Source: Bdellovibrionales bacterium RIFOXYD12_FULL_39_22
GTDB lineage: Bacteria > Bdellovibrionota > Bacteriovoracia > Bacteriovoracales > Bacteriovoracaceae
Reading direction: 5' to 3'
Assembly (NCBI GenBank): GCA_001770205.1
Contig: MEQL01000041.1
Location: forward strand, 1-64,000
Length of the DNA: 64,000 nucleotides
This document shows, piece by piece, positions 56,122-64,000 of the stretch. How positions within the stretch are numbered: position 1 is the first letter of the stretch; each line of letters opens with the position of its first letter. The position numbers and the translations under genes are program-made. Under the pieces are notes generated by a model. That model did not search any database. It had not been told where the DNA came from and saw only the letters and a list, made by a program, of their open reading frames with translations.

Positions 56122-56746
56122 AACGATCTAACTTCCTTGCTTGTAAAATTAGTCTGTTTTCACCATATTTTTCGACAATAGTTTTGCGATTAGTAAAAAA
56201 TATTATAGTGCTACCTCGGGCCTTAAGCTGAGCAATTTTTTGATCTACTAAGGGATGAAAAAATTCATCAATATTAATCATGGGTTCGTCCCAGAGAAGA
56301 ATTTCGGGGTTGGGGAGTAGAGCACGGCAGAGGGCAAAGCGATATAGTTGTCCTTGAGAGATGGCAGAAGGGCGTAAATTTAGATAAGGTTCTAATTGAA
56401 AATCACGGGCAATGGCCAGAACTTCGGCCTCACTACGGAGCGTGAGTTTTAAGTTGTCGCGCAATGATAAGTTAGAAATTAGGGCCGGTAATTGAAAAAC
56501 AATGCCAAACTTTTTTCGCAAATCTTGCAGCGTCCGAAAGGAGGAGTTGAAGATCGATTTTTCTTTAAAAAAAATATCTCCTGAGTTGGGTGATTTTACT
56601 CCCGCTAGGATGGAAAAAAAAAGTGACTTGCCAGATCCCGAGTGGCCAGAAACGGTGTGAAGAGTACCTCCAGAAAAAGTGTAAGAGATGCCGTCGAAGT
56701 ACTCATAGTCATCAATAGTGCAATGAAGTTTTTCTAACTGAAACAT
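56111..56746 (-). CDS. MCE transporter ATPase, MlaF-like
   Basis: 211 residues, shorter than most MlaF proteins (about 260-270). Walker A GHSGSGKS, Q-loop FQLPALISNLS, Walker B EILLWDEP. Deviations: the signature reads ISQGQLYRF instead of LSGGQ-x-R, and the H-loop reads FFTNRK, with Asn186 where His is expected. The second change should weaken hydrolysis if the alignment is right. Energises the MlaE permease encoded 7 bases upstream. Confidence 0.85.
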   Translation of the reverse strand: MFQLEKLHCTIDDYEYFDGISYTFSGGTLHTVSGHSGSGKSLFFSILAGVKSPNSGDIFFKEKSIFNSSFRTLQDLRKKFGIVFQLPALISNLSLRDNLKLTLRSEAEVLAIARDFQLEPYLNLRPSAISQGQLYRFALCRALLPNPEILLWDEPMINIDEFFHPLVDQKIAQLKARGSTIIFFTNRKTIVEKYGENRLILQARKLDRYEF

Positions 56747-56753
56747 CTCTTTT

Positions 56754-57515
56754 TCACCTAATAATTGTGTAATGAACGATTATGGCCAAAGTATGAATTA
56801 TTAAAATAGCGAAAATGCTATGTGCTACGGCCGTAATATTTCTTTGTGGAACTTCGGTAATAGAGCGCTGTACTCCCATTCCATGAAAACTACAGATGAC
56901 GGCAATCGCAAAACCTGAGATACAGGTTTTTAAAATCATGAATGCCAAATCCCACATGGAGAGCGCTTTGATAAAGTTGTCAAAAAATTCACTAAAGGGA
57001 AGGGGATTAAATACATTACTGACGATGTATCCGCCAAAAACACCAATGATAGAAAAATAGATGGCCAAAACGGCCATGGAAAGCACCATGCCAATAATGC
57101 GAGGTGTGACGATGTAGGAAATGGGCGAGATTCCTAAGGCCTTCAGAGCATCAATCTCTTTGTTGACTTTCATATTTCCAAGTTCGGTGGAGATGGCAAT
57201 TCCTGAACGCGCTAAAATAAAAAAAGAGATAATCAGTGGGCCAATATCTCGCACAGCAGTGCTGGCCAAAATAGTGTAGATTAGATTTTTTTGGCCCAAT
57301 TCAACTAGTACCGCATGTCCTTGCAAAATTATCGCAGCACAAAGAAGTAGTGAGATAATGGCCATAACATTAAAGGCCTCGTATCCCGTAAAAAAAATCT
57401 GATTGATCAGAACACTTTGCGAGACATTTTTATTTTCACGGATATTAATAAGGTCAAAAAGAATGTCGGCAAAATAGTCTTTAAAGGTAAGCTTGGGGCC
57501 AAAAAGGCTTTTCAT
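56754..57515 (-). CDS. MCE transporter permease, MlaE-like
   Basis: 253 residues, about five or six transmembrane helices, MlaE family: LLCAAIILQGHAVLVELGQ, RDIGPLIISFFILARSGIAISTELG and KVNKEIDALKALGISPISY, the typical cytoplasmic coupling segment. I chose the ATG at 57515 (GGAG eleven bases before it); an ATG at 57551 adds 12 residues but has no Shine-Dalgarno. First gene of the MCE operon, divergent from tatB. Confidence 0.88.
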   Translation of the reverse strand: MKSLFGPKLTFKDYFADILFDLINIRENKNVSQSVLINQIFFTGYEAFNVMAIISLLLCAAIILQGHAVLVELGQKNLIYTILASTAVRDIGPLIISFFILARSGIAISTELGNMKVNKEIDALKALGISPISYIVTPRIIGMVLSMAVLAIYFSIIGVFGGYIVSNVFNPLPFSEFFDNFIKALSMWDLAFMILKTCISGFAIAVICSFHGMGVQRSITEVPQRNITAVAHSIFAILIIHTLAIIVHYTIIR

Positions 57516-57645
57516 TACAAAACGTGCTCCGGTTGTGAGGTGGCATCTCATTATAAATTAAGAAGGGGTAAAGATACAATATGATATTTGACGGCAAGTA
57601 ATAATTAGTAGACTATTTCTATTTTAGATAAAATGTGAGGAGAGT

Positions 57646-57900
57646 ATGTTTGGATTAGGGGCCGGAGAAATTTTACTTATCGCTGTCATTGCGCTGCTTT
57701 TTATCGGGCCACAAAAATTGCCAGAGATTGCTAAGCAGCTGGGCAAGGCCGTGCGCGAATTTAAAAATGCCAAGCAAGATTTTATAAAAGAGATCAATAA
57801 TGTACGGCCAACACTGACCTCCACTGTGAAAACAGAAACAGAAACAGAAAAGGAAAAGGAAATTTTGACAAAGACCGATCAAAACAGTCAGAGGAGTTAG
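57646..57900 (+). CDS. tatB: Sec-independent translocase subunit, TatB-like
   Basis: 84 residues. One N-terminal helix (FGLGAGEILLIAVIALLFIG), the hinge GPQKLPEIAKQLG, an amphipathic helix and a charged Thr/Glu/Lys tail. The G-P-x-K-L-P-E hinge is closer to TatB than to TatA. GAGGAG before the ATG. Followed after two bases by a TatA-like gene, and with convergent tatC beyond it. Needed for folded twin-arginine substrates such as the molybdoenzyme at 32473-34671. Confidence 0.82.
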   Translation: MFGLGAGEILLIAVIALLFIGPQKLPEIAKQLGKAVREFKNAKQDFIKEINNVRPTLTSTVKTETETEKEKEILTKTDQNSQRS

Positions 57901-57902
57901 CT

Positions 57903-58094
57903 ATGTTTGGATTAGGAACTGGCGAGTTAGTGCTAATTGGAGCGATTATATTTTTACTTTTTGGCGCCAAAAAATTACCGGCCCTGGGAGGTGCTTTGGC
58001 CAAGAGTATTAAAAATTTCCAGGAAGGTATGAAAGGGGGAGGGGCCGGAGGGGATTCGGCCATTTCTGAAGACAAAGATAAAAAAGAGTCTTAG
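57903..58094 (+). CDS. tatA: Sec-independent translocase subunit, TatA-like
   Basis: 63 residues: helix FGLGTGELVLIGAIIFLLFG, hinge AKKLPALGGALAKSIKNFQEGM typical of TatA/TatE, short acidic/basic tail. AGAGGAG before the ATG. The Phe-Gly at the hinge, required in TatA, is present. The last four bases overlap the 3' end of the convergent tatC. Confidence 0.88.
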   Translation: MFGLGTGELVLIGAIIFLLFGAKKLPALGGALAKSIKNFQEGMKGGGAGGDSAISEDKDKKES

Positions 58095-58804
58095 GTTTTT
58101 TTACCAAATAAAAAAACTAAAAAAATTCCTATCTCATACAGAGCAATTAGTGGAATCCACATGAGCAGCATGGTGAAGATGTCTGGAGGAGTGAGGATGG
58201 CCGCAATAATTGAAAACACTACGTAGACATATCTGCGGATTTCTTTCAGGTAACGAAGATTAATTATACCAACAAAATCTAAAATTAAAATGATGTTAGG
58301 TAGTTGAAACATTAGCCCCAAAAAGACTAAGACTTTAGAGGCCAACAATAAATACTCTTTTAGTCCCAGCATTGCCGCGACATCACCCACTCCAAATTCC
58401 ATTAGCAGTTTAAGTGATAGGGGGAATACTACTAAAAGGCCAAAGAGAATTCCTAACCAGAATAAGACAAAGCCAATTAACATAAAAGGGCGAACCACTT
58501 TTTCTTCATGTGGGTGGAGTGCTGGACGAATAAATTGCCAGATCTCGTTAAACCAAAGCGGAGAAGAGAAGATAATGGCCGCCCAGAATGCTACTTGGAA
58601 ATAGGAAGTAAGTTTATCTAATATTCCTAAAAAAACAATTTTCCCCGCAGGGCCCAAAGAGGCCCGAACCGGGGCCAGTAAAAATTCGCAGATAGTATCA
58701 GTAAAAGCGTAACAGATAAAAAAACTGATGATAATTATGATGGCAATACGAATTATTCTAGTGCGCAGTTCTGTTAAGTGTTCGCTGATAGGCATTTCTT
58801 TCAT
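58091..58804 (-). CDS. tatC: Sec-independent translocase TatC
   Basis: 237 residues, six transmembrane helices. Signatures: HLTELRTRII at the N-terminus, SSPLWFNEIWQFIRPALHPHEE, LMFQLPN, and ILTPPDIFTM. These form the twin-arginine signal receptor together with TatB. Its gene faces tatBA and overlaps it by four bases at the stops; usually tatABC lie in one direction. Confidence 0.92.
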   Translation of the reverse strand: MKEMPISEHLTELRTRIIRIAIIIIISFFICYAFTDTICEFLLAPVRASLGPAGKIVFLGILDKLTSYFQVAFWAAIIFSSPLWFNEIWQFIRPALHPHEEKVVRPFMLIGFVLFWLGILFGLLVVFPLSLKLLMEFGVGDVAAMLGLKEYLLLASKVLVFLGLMFQLPNIILILDFVGIINLRYLKEIRRYVYVVFSIIAAILTPPDIFTMLLMWIPLIALYEIGIFLVFLFGKKT

Positions 58805-58826
58805 ATCGTCTATCTCACTTATTTCG

Positions 58827-59777
58827 CTAATAAATTTCTACGATTTCGACATCTTTATTTTTTAACGAGCGAAGTTCTTTGGGCAGGGCATCTAAAATCT
58901 CTTTTTCAATAGCATCAATCACTCGCTCTTTTAAGAAGGAGCGGCCATGGACAATGCTTACTTCGCGAGTGGGAACCGGACGAATAAACTCACGCACCAG
59001 CTTACTTTTTGAGGTAGATAGCTCAGATACGGCCATATGAGGAAGCAGAGTATAGCCAGAATATTTTAATACCATATTTTTAAGTGTCTCAAAATTGCCA
59101 CTTTCAAAATGCAAATTTTCTTTCTGCTTTTTATCAGGATTTTTTTCGGCACAGATATTTAACACCTGATCTCGAAAGCAGTTGCCTTTATTTAAAAGCC
59201 ATATTTCTGACAGGGAAAGATCGGTCTGTTCTACTTTATTTTTTTTACTAAGTTCATGCTTAGGATCTACGAAAAGATAAAATGGTTCGTAGTACAAAAC
59301 TCGCTCAATTAGCGCATTGTTATGTAAGGGGGTGACAAGGAGTCCAGCATCAAGCTCATCACGCTCAATTTGCTTGATGATATCTTCGGTTTTGGTCTCT
59401 TCAATGGTTAAATTAATGTTGGGAAATTTATTGGAAAAACTTTTGGCAAAAAGAGGAATTACGTAAGGCGCCAGGGTGGGGATAACCGCCAATTTAAATT
59501 CACCTTCAAGCGTTTTTTTGCTTAAATTAATAACATCTTTTATTTTTTTGTGCTCTGAAATAACAATTTTGGCCTGTTTAATTACCGCCTCTCCTTCCAT
59601 TGTTGGAAGAATGGGGTTTTTTGAGCGATCAAAAACAATAACGCCTAAATCTTCTTCGAGTTTTTGTAGTTGCATACTAAGGGTTGGTTGGGTAACAAAA
59701 CAGGCAGCAGCGGCCTTACCAAAGTGACGGAATTTGTCTACCGCCACAACATACTCTAATTGGGTGATAGTAGTCAT
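58827..59777 (-). CDS. oxyR: LysR-type peroxide regulator OxyR
   Basis: 316 residues. N-terminal LysR helix-turn-helix (FGKAAAACFVTQPTLSMQLQKLEEDLG), C-terminal sensing domain with both redox cysteines: Cys200 and Cys209 in KGNCFRDQVLNICAEKN, matching Cys199 and Cys208 of E. coli OxyR. Start: ATG at 59777 with GGAG eight bases before it. Divergent from the rubrerythrin operon, which it probably activates under peroxide stress. Confidence 0.9.
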   Translation of the reverse strand: MTTITQLEYVVAVDKFRHFGKAAAACFVTQPTLSMQLQKLEEDLGVIVFDRSKNPILPTMEGEAVIKQAKIVISEHKKIKDVINLSKKTLEGEFKLAVIPTLAPYVIPLFAKSFSNKFPNINLTIEETKTEDIIKQIERDELDAGLLVTPLHNNALIERVLYYEPFYLFVDPKHELSKKNKVEQTDLSLSEIWLLNKGNCFRDQVLNICAEKNPDKKQKENLHFESGNFETLKNMVLKYSGYTLLPHMAVSELSTSKSKLVREFIRPVPTREVSIVHGRSFLKERVIDAIEKEILDALPKELRSLKNKDVEIVEIY

Positions 59778-59812
59778 ATTTACTTGCTCCAATAGTCTCA
59801 GATTATTATAAA

Positions 59813-59860
59813 ATAGATATAATCAATTTTAACTATCTTGTCGACTGTAAGATAATTGAT
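59813..59860. promoter_or_regulatory. probable OxyR/LysR operator region
   Basis: In the gap between oxyR and the rubrerythrin gene. ATAGATATAATCAAT (59813-59827) fits one half of the E. coli OxyR pattern ATAG-N7-CTAT except for one position. Next to it, TATCTT (59834-59839) and AAGATA (59849-59854) form an inverted repeat of the LysR kind, with ATCAAT and ATTGAT outside. The second half of the E. coli consensus is not met. Confidence 0.45.
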
Positions 59861-59946
59861 AAAAAAAGTATTGTTACAGACAAACTTGCTTATGCTTTGG
59901 TTGTAATATAAATTCGTACGGAGTTATTTAGTTCAAAGGAGTCGTT

Positions 59947-60447
59947 ATGCAAGATGGAGATTGTCTTAAGGAAGGTATTGATCTTTTGCAGATGGCCCAT
60001 TGCTTTGCGGAGATGGAAAAGGGGGCCGCCAAGTACTATCAGCATATGGCGGAAGTAAATCCCAAATTACAGGATCTCTTTTTAAAACTGGCCACAGAGG
60101 AGTCGCAGCATTCTAAGATTTTTGCGCTGCTAGGATCTCAACTTGCGCAAAGGCAGACAGAGGATCTTAATAATTATAAATTTCCAGAGTATTTGAAGGC
60201 CATTTTAAACAAGCGATTAAAAAGAATTTCATTCTCCAAAGGGGATACCACCTTAACCGCTTCCAGTAATATAAGTGAGGTATTTGAATTTGCTTACGAT
60301 GCAGAAGAAGACGCCATTTTACTATATCTTGGATTGAAAGAGGTTGTTAAAGATGAAGAGTCACAAAAAATTTTAGAGAAGATAATTGGCGAGGAGATGC
60401 AACATATTGCTTGGTTAAACGAGACAAAGCGGGAGATGGGTGCGTGA
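59947..60447 (+). CDS. rubrerythrin-type diiron peroxidase
   Basis: 166 residues, ferritin-like four-helix bundle with EEKxxH-type ligands: [26 protein letters not shown] and EEMQHIAW. These bind a diiron centre that reduces hydrogen peroxide. Unlike classical rubrerythrin it lacks a fused rubredoxin domain; rubredoxin is the next gene instead. AAGGAG before the ATG. First gene of a three-gene operon. Confidence 0.85.
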   Translation: MQDGDCLKEGIDLLQMAHCFAEMEKGAAKYYQHMAEVNPKLQDLFLKLATEESQHSKIFALLGSQLAQRQTEDLNNYKFPEYLKAILNKRLKRISFSKGDTTLTASSNISEVFEFAYDAEEDAILLYLGLKEVVKDEESQKILEKIIGEEMQHIAWLNETKREMGA

Positions 60448-60611
60448 ATCAGAAATATCTTTGTGCTCCATGTGGATATATCTATGATCCACAAGAAGGG
60501 GATGTAGAAGGAGCAATTCCGCCAGGAACTCCCTTCGTCGATCTTCCAGATGATTGGGAGTGTCCGATCTGTGGGCTTTCAAAAAGTGCATTTATAAAAG
60601 TAGTAAATTAG
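60444..60611 (+). CDS. rubredoxin
   Basis: 55 residues with the two iron-binding loops [10 protein letters not shown] and [11 protein letters not shown]. The start is GTG at 60444, in a four-base GTGA overlap with the rubrerythrin stop; an ATG at 60411 lies inside the rubrerythrin gene. One-electron carrier between the reductase encoded next and the diiron peroxidase. Confidence 0.92.
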   Translation: MNQKYLCAPCGYIYDPQEGDVEGAIPPGTPFVDLPDDWECPICGLSKSAFIKVVN

Positions 60612-60619
60612 GAGGAAAT

Positions 60620-61450
60620 ATGGCATCAGTGGCAATTGAGTACAACGCAAAAGTAATTGGAAAAATGGAGTTTGCTCCCGGAAATTTCATACTAAAAGTG
60701 GCGCCCGTTGGATGGGAGCTTCCTGAATTTATTCCGGGGCAGTATGGCGTGTTGGGGTTAAATGGTTCGGCCGGCCGTTCGCCGCTTAGTGATATCGAAA
60801 GTACACCGGCAGAAGCAGATAAGTTGATTCGGCGAGCATATTCTGTGGCCTCTTCTTCTACCGCCAAAGATCATTTAGAATTTTATATTAGCATGGTTCG
60901 CTCGGGAGCATTAACCCCTAGACTTTATAATTTGCAATTAGGAGATAAGTTGTGGATGGGGAAAAAATTTGTAGGTATGTTCACACTGGAAAATATTCCC
61001 CAAAATGCTAATGTGGTTCTGATTGCCACCGGTACTGGCCTTGCACCTTACATGTCTATGCTGCGAACTTTAGTAACAAAAAATAATGGCCTAAATAATC
61101 GCAAGTATGCTGTCATTCACGGTGCTCGTCATTCCTGGGATCTTGGCTATCAAGCAGAATTGCAAACGCTAGAGCGTATCTCTGAAAATTTTTCCTATAT
61201 TCCCGTCGTTAGTTCTCCCGAGGAAGAATTAAGTAAATGGGCGGGGGCCACGGGGTTTGTAGAGGATGTTTGGAAAGGGCGGGCCTTAGGGCGTAAGTGG
61301 GGAAGTGATCCAACTCCTCAAGATACCCACGTCTATCTCTGTGGCAATCCACTGATGATTGAATCGGCCCTAAAGTTTTTAGGAGCAGAGAAATTTGTTA
61401 AGCACACTAAAAGCGAAGAGGGCCAGATTCATTTAGAAGAATTTTGGTAA
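60620..61450 (+). CDS. ferredoxin/flavodoxin-NADP+ reductase
   Basis: 276 residues, FNR family: FAD-binding RRAYSVASS, NADP-binding GTGLAPYMSML, then VHGARHSWDLGYQAEL and YLCGNPLMIE near the C-terminus. GGAGG before the ATG at 60620. It would pass electrons from NADPH to rubredoxin, completing a peroxide-reducing chain with its two operon partners. Confidence 0.9.
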   Translation: MASVAIEYNAKVIGKMEFAPGNFILKVAPVGWELPEFIPGQYGVLGLNGSAGRSPLSDIESTPAEADKLIRRAYSVASSSTAKDHLEFYISMVRSGALTPRLYNLQLGDKLWMGKKFVGMFTLENIPQNANVVLIATGTGLAPYMSMLRTLVTKNNGLNNRKYAVIHGARHSWDLGYQAELQTLERISENFSYIPVVSSPEEELSKWAGATGFVEDVWKGRALGRKWGSDPTPQDTHVYLCGNPLMIESALKFLGAEKFVKHTKSEEGQIHLEEFW

Positions 61451-61464
61451 TATTAACTTGGGGC

Positions 61465-62718
61465 CTACTCGATCATTCGAGGGAAGTTACTATCGGCCTC
61501 AGCTTCTGATCTTGGAAAATCATCAACACTTAGCAGATCGGTATCGTTAAAATATGCCAAAAATCCGGCCAAATTGGTTTGCTCAGTGGTGCTCATTTCT
61601 AGATAGGTAGCAACATTGCTTGCGCTAATACTATCCCATGGAATGGCGGCAGTAGTGGTGCAGGCAGTATAGTTAGCGTCATCATAAGTTCCTGCACTGT
61701 TATTAACGCAATAGGAGGCAGAGGTAAGATTACTACTATTGTCCCCATCGGTATTGATTATTTTGATCATGTAGCTGCCATTAACAGGTGTACCAGTTGT
61801 TTTATCGACGCCACCAACTCCTAGCGCAATGATGTGATGATTGCCGAGTGTTAGATTTCCTGTAGTATAACGAACGGCAAATTTATGGGTGGACAAGTTG
61901 GATAAAATTATAGCGCGAGAATACATGCTACTAACTCCTGCAAAGTTAAAGGCCAAAAATTTTGACGTTGGACTTTGAGTGGTAGCATCAGCAGGGTCTA
62001 GAGAGACGTAGACTTGAAAGATGTCAGTTTGCCCGGGATCGGAAACACCATCATACGGATGGCGATATCTGGTAGTCAGATTGGCGATGGCCGGAGAGGT
62101 ATCATCACTTACATATCCAAAGGCTGAATATGAAGTATTTCCATCATAGGAGTTGGCCTTAACACAATAAAGTGCAGAAAAATAATCGATTACAAATTTA
62201 TCAGAGGCGGAAGTGCCACCAGTAAAAGAGGGCGAATGGGCAGTGGCCAAGCTAGATCCATTAAAATCGGCGCAAGCATTAGATGGCCCAGGTCCGGCCG
62301 AATACATTTCGGCATGATAGATTAATCCAATTAAGGTGGTGCTGGTTAATTTATACTTGTTGAATACATCGGTACCATCACCAATACCTCCTGCGGAAAG
62401 TGCGGCATCCAGCTCGGCACGTACATCAGCTGGGCAATGTCCAGAGTAATCAGTTTCATCATTATTTGGCATGTAGCATTCTTGTTTGATGAAAGAATTT
62501 ATGTAGGCAACTCCGGCAATATTTCCAGTCCCTTTTAGTTGCTTGCCAGCGGCCACTTCTATCTGAGGAAGAGAATTGGCGGCATCGGCGGTAAATGCCA
62601 GGTCGGAAGATAGTCCAATGTCGTCGGTGTTATCACCTCCACCATCATCATCAGATCCACATCCTGCAAACGCCAATAAGAATAAGGCCAATAGAAATTT
62701 TAAGAGTGAAAACTTCAT
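61465..62718 (-). CDS. secreted lipoprotein, unknown function
   Basis: 417 residues with a clear lipobox (LLAFAGCGS) and a Shine-Dalgarno AAGGAGG before the ATG. After the Cys comes an Asp/Gly-rich linker, then a Ser/Thr/Asn-rich, beta-looking sequence with six or more cysteines, typical of exported surface proteins. No family recognised. It ends 15 bases from the convergent reductase gene. Confidence 0.7.
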   Translation of the reverse strand: MKFSLLKFLLALFLLAFAGCGSDDDGGGDNTDDIGLSSDLAFTADAANSLPQIEVAAGKQLKGTGNIAGVAYINSFIKQECYMPNNDETDYSGHCPADVRAELDAALSAGGIGDGTDVFNKYKLTSTTLIGLIYHAEMYSAGPGPSNACADFNGSSLATAHSPSFTGGTSASDKFVIDYFSALYCVKANSYDGNTSYSAFGYVSDDTSPAIANLTTRYRHPYDGVSDPGQTDIFQVYVSLDPADATTQSPTSKFLAFNFAGVSSMYSRAIILSNLSTHKFAVRYTTGNLTLGNHHIIALGVGGVDKTTGTPVNGSYMIKIINTDGDNSSNLTSASYCVNNSAGTYDDANYTACTTTAAIPWDSISASNVATYLEMSTTEQTNLAGFLAYFNDTDLLSVDDFPRSEAEADSNFPRMIE

Positions 62719-62805
62719 ACAGAATCCTCCTTGAATTGCATTAAGTTATTTTATTTGGATTAATATTATTTCTTTTTATCTGTCGGTGCAAGCGCTTCAA
62801 GGATT

Positions 62806-64000
62806 TTATTGAATATTCTTTTTAAAGAAATCTAACATAAGAATAGATGGTAGTAGTAACATATCGGCCATTAGTCCAACCAAAAGAGATAATAAAATTA
62901 GTACACCTACTTGAATAAAAAGGCGCAGGTCGGCCAGCAAAAAACAGGGGAAGCAGAGTAAAAATACTAACGTCGTGCCGACTAGTGCGCGAAAAGATTC
63001 TTCCAAAGAAAAGAAAATGGCATCTTCCATTGATTGCTTTTGTTGCAGGTGGCGACGCAGTTCGAAGAGAAAATGAATGGTGTCATCTACGGCAATGCCT
63101 AAGGTGATGCAGGCCAAGATAACTAAGTTGGACTCCCAAGTTATTTTAAATAATCCCATTAGACCACTGATAAAGATTAGTGGATATAAATTGGGAATCA
63201 TTGCTAAAATAGACCATCGGAGAGAGCGATATAAAAAAAGAAAGACAAAAAAGATCAGAAGTAGATCGGTTAGAAATGATTGAAGAAAGCTGCGGATTAC
63301 AGAGTTGTTTATGTAACTACGGATAGCGGAAAAACCGCCGGTTTTTATCTCCAAAGAATGATACTCTTTTTTACGAGCTATTTTTTTTATATCTTTGATA
63401 GTTTGCTCTAATTTTTCAGAATTAAGAGTATTTAAAAATACTATTGTCCTGGCCTGATTATCGGGACGAAAAAGAAAGTTACCTAGAGCGCGATAGTTGT
63501 ACAGTAGGTTATATAAAGCATCGGAAAGGGATTGGGTTTTTATATCTACAAGATCATTTTGCGGCAGCTTGCTTTTAATCTCATTTTGTAAATGAGAAAA
63601 AAGTAGTGCCAATGATTTTAGGTGTGAGACTGCCGGAAGAGATTCTATTTCCTTTTCAAACAAGGCCGCAAGTTTTTGATTTTTTTCATTGGTTATTTCA
63701 CCCTGTTTGGCAGAGATTAAGATATCAATGGAACCAACGTAGTTATACTTTTCAGAAAAAGCATCTACGGATTTGGTAAGTGGATGATCATCGACAAATT
63801 TGCGATAGAGATTATCATCTACATGCAAGGTGGTGGAGTAATAAGTAAAGATGGCCGCGGCCAAGACAAAGGCTGCAATAATAGTTTTTTTAAAGCGAGT
63901 AATAAATCGCTTGAGAGGTGTGACATCAGTGAAAAATTCGGTGGTGGTGGGAAAGCTAAAGTTAAAAGTTTTTAAAATAAATGGAAGGAGGGTAAAGGAG
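62806..64000 (-). CDS. RND/MMPL-type exporter, partial
   Basis: C-terminal about 398 residues of a resistance-nodulation-division superfamily protein, open to the right edge of the window, so the N-terminal half is missing. The frame continues upstream of the first possible start at 63864 (…RFKKTIIAAFVLAAAIFTYY), so that is not the true start. Visible: a periplasmic loop, then six helices with ITLGIAVDDTIHFLFELRR, the conserved helix-4 motif with paired Asp. Related to MMPL/HpnN/SSD-type lipid or hydrophobic exporters; the substrate is unknown. Confidence 0.85.
   Translation of the reverse strand, partial: SFTLLPFILKTFNFSFPTTTEFFTDVTPLKRFITRFKKTIIAAFVLAAAIFTYYSTTLHVDDNLYRKFVDDHPLTKSVDAFSEKYNYVGSIDILISAKQGEITNEKNQKLAALFEKEIESLPAVSHLKSLALLFSHLQNEIKSKLPQNDLVDIKTQSLSDALYNLLYNYRALGNFLFRPDNQARTIVFLNTLNSEKLEQTIKDIKKIARKKEYHSLEIKTGGFSAIRSYINNSVIRSFLQSFLTDLLLIFFVFLFLYRSLRWSILAMIPNLYPLIFISGLMGLFKITWESNLVILACITLGIAVDDTIHFLFELRRHLQQKQSMEDAIFFSLEESFRALVGTTLVFLLCFPCFLLADLRLFIQVGVLILLSLLVGLMADMLLLPSILMLDFFKKNIQ

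Noticed and set aside
59813-59860. Full-length E. coli-type OxyR site (four ATAG/CTAT elements)
   Set aside because: Only one half fits, with one mismatch; the second half does not. Reported only as a probable operator region.

Overview
The window comes from an AT-rich Gram-negative bacterium. It carries outer-membrane barrels of the TolC and FadL types, many lipoproteins, an MCE/Mla lipid-transport operon, twin-arginine export genes and an OxyR regulon. The mix of many exported orphan proteins, giant repeat proteins and predator-like surface genes fits Bdellovibrionota (Bacteriovorax-like) or another former deltaproteobacterial lineage. This placement is an inference: there is no rRNA or ribosomal protein here to settle it. 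I saw no tRNA, rRNA, CRISPR array, transposase or integrase.

Layout. 1-4300 is an accessory, partly decayed region. It holds small secreted orphans, a secreted ADP-ribosyltransferase-like protein, a diverged pair of intergenic hairpin repeats and a broken AAA/DUF4143 ATPase gene. 4300-8420 holds an exported FAH-family protein, a pair of overlapping exported membrane-associated orphans and another orphan. 8420-13000 (minus strand) holds a TolC-like protein, a membrane metallophosphoesterase, a TerC-family protein and an aminotransferase. 13090-18497 is a complete dipeptide/oligopeptide ABC importer operon. 18504-22172 (minus) encodes a DEAD-box helicase fused to a Jag-like RNA-binding region, and a permuted papain-fold lipoprotein. 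22485-29215 holds an exported HExxH protein ending in a J-domain, a leucine-rich-repeat protein, a GLUG-type protein and an AlbA_2 (Schlafen-type) regulator. 29221-32293 encodes three pilin-like proteins, the last carrying a FecR domain.

32473-37921 is a respiratory sulfur-type operon: a Tat-dependent molybdopterin catalytic subunit, a four-cluster ferredoxin, an NrfD/PsrC anchor, two YeeE/YedE half-transporters and a membrane-anchored rhodanese-like protein that has lost its catalytic Cys but ends in a lone Cys. 38164-53112 is dominated by very large exported proteins (1465 aa; 1993 aa with Ig-like and 14 RCC1 repeats), a barrel and an RDD protein. 53128-57515 (minus) is a five-gene MCE operon, mlaE-mlaF-mlaD-lipoprotein-FadL. 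57646-58804 holds tatB, tatA and convergent tatC. 58827-61450 has oxyR divergent from rubrerythrin, rubredoxin and ferredoxin-NADP reductase, a plausible complete NADPH-to-peroxide chain. 61465-64000 holds a lipoprotein and the C-terminal part of an RND/MMPL-type exporter that runs off the right edge.

How parts connect: the Tat genes can export the molybdoenzyme, the two YeeE/YedE halves may feed it a sulfur substrate, and OxyR probably controls the rubrerythrin chain. A DNA-level feature runs through the window: GGCC is strongly over-represented in genes and intergenic DNA alike, but is nearly absent from the orphan genes at 113-2356 and 7276-8016, which marks these as probable recent arrivals.
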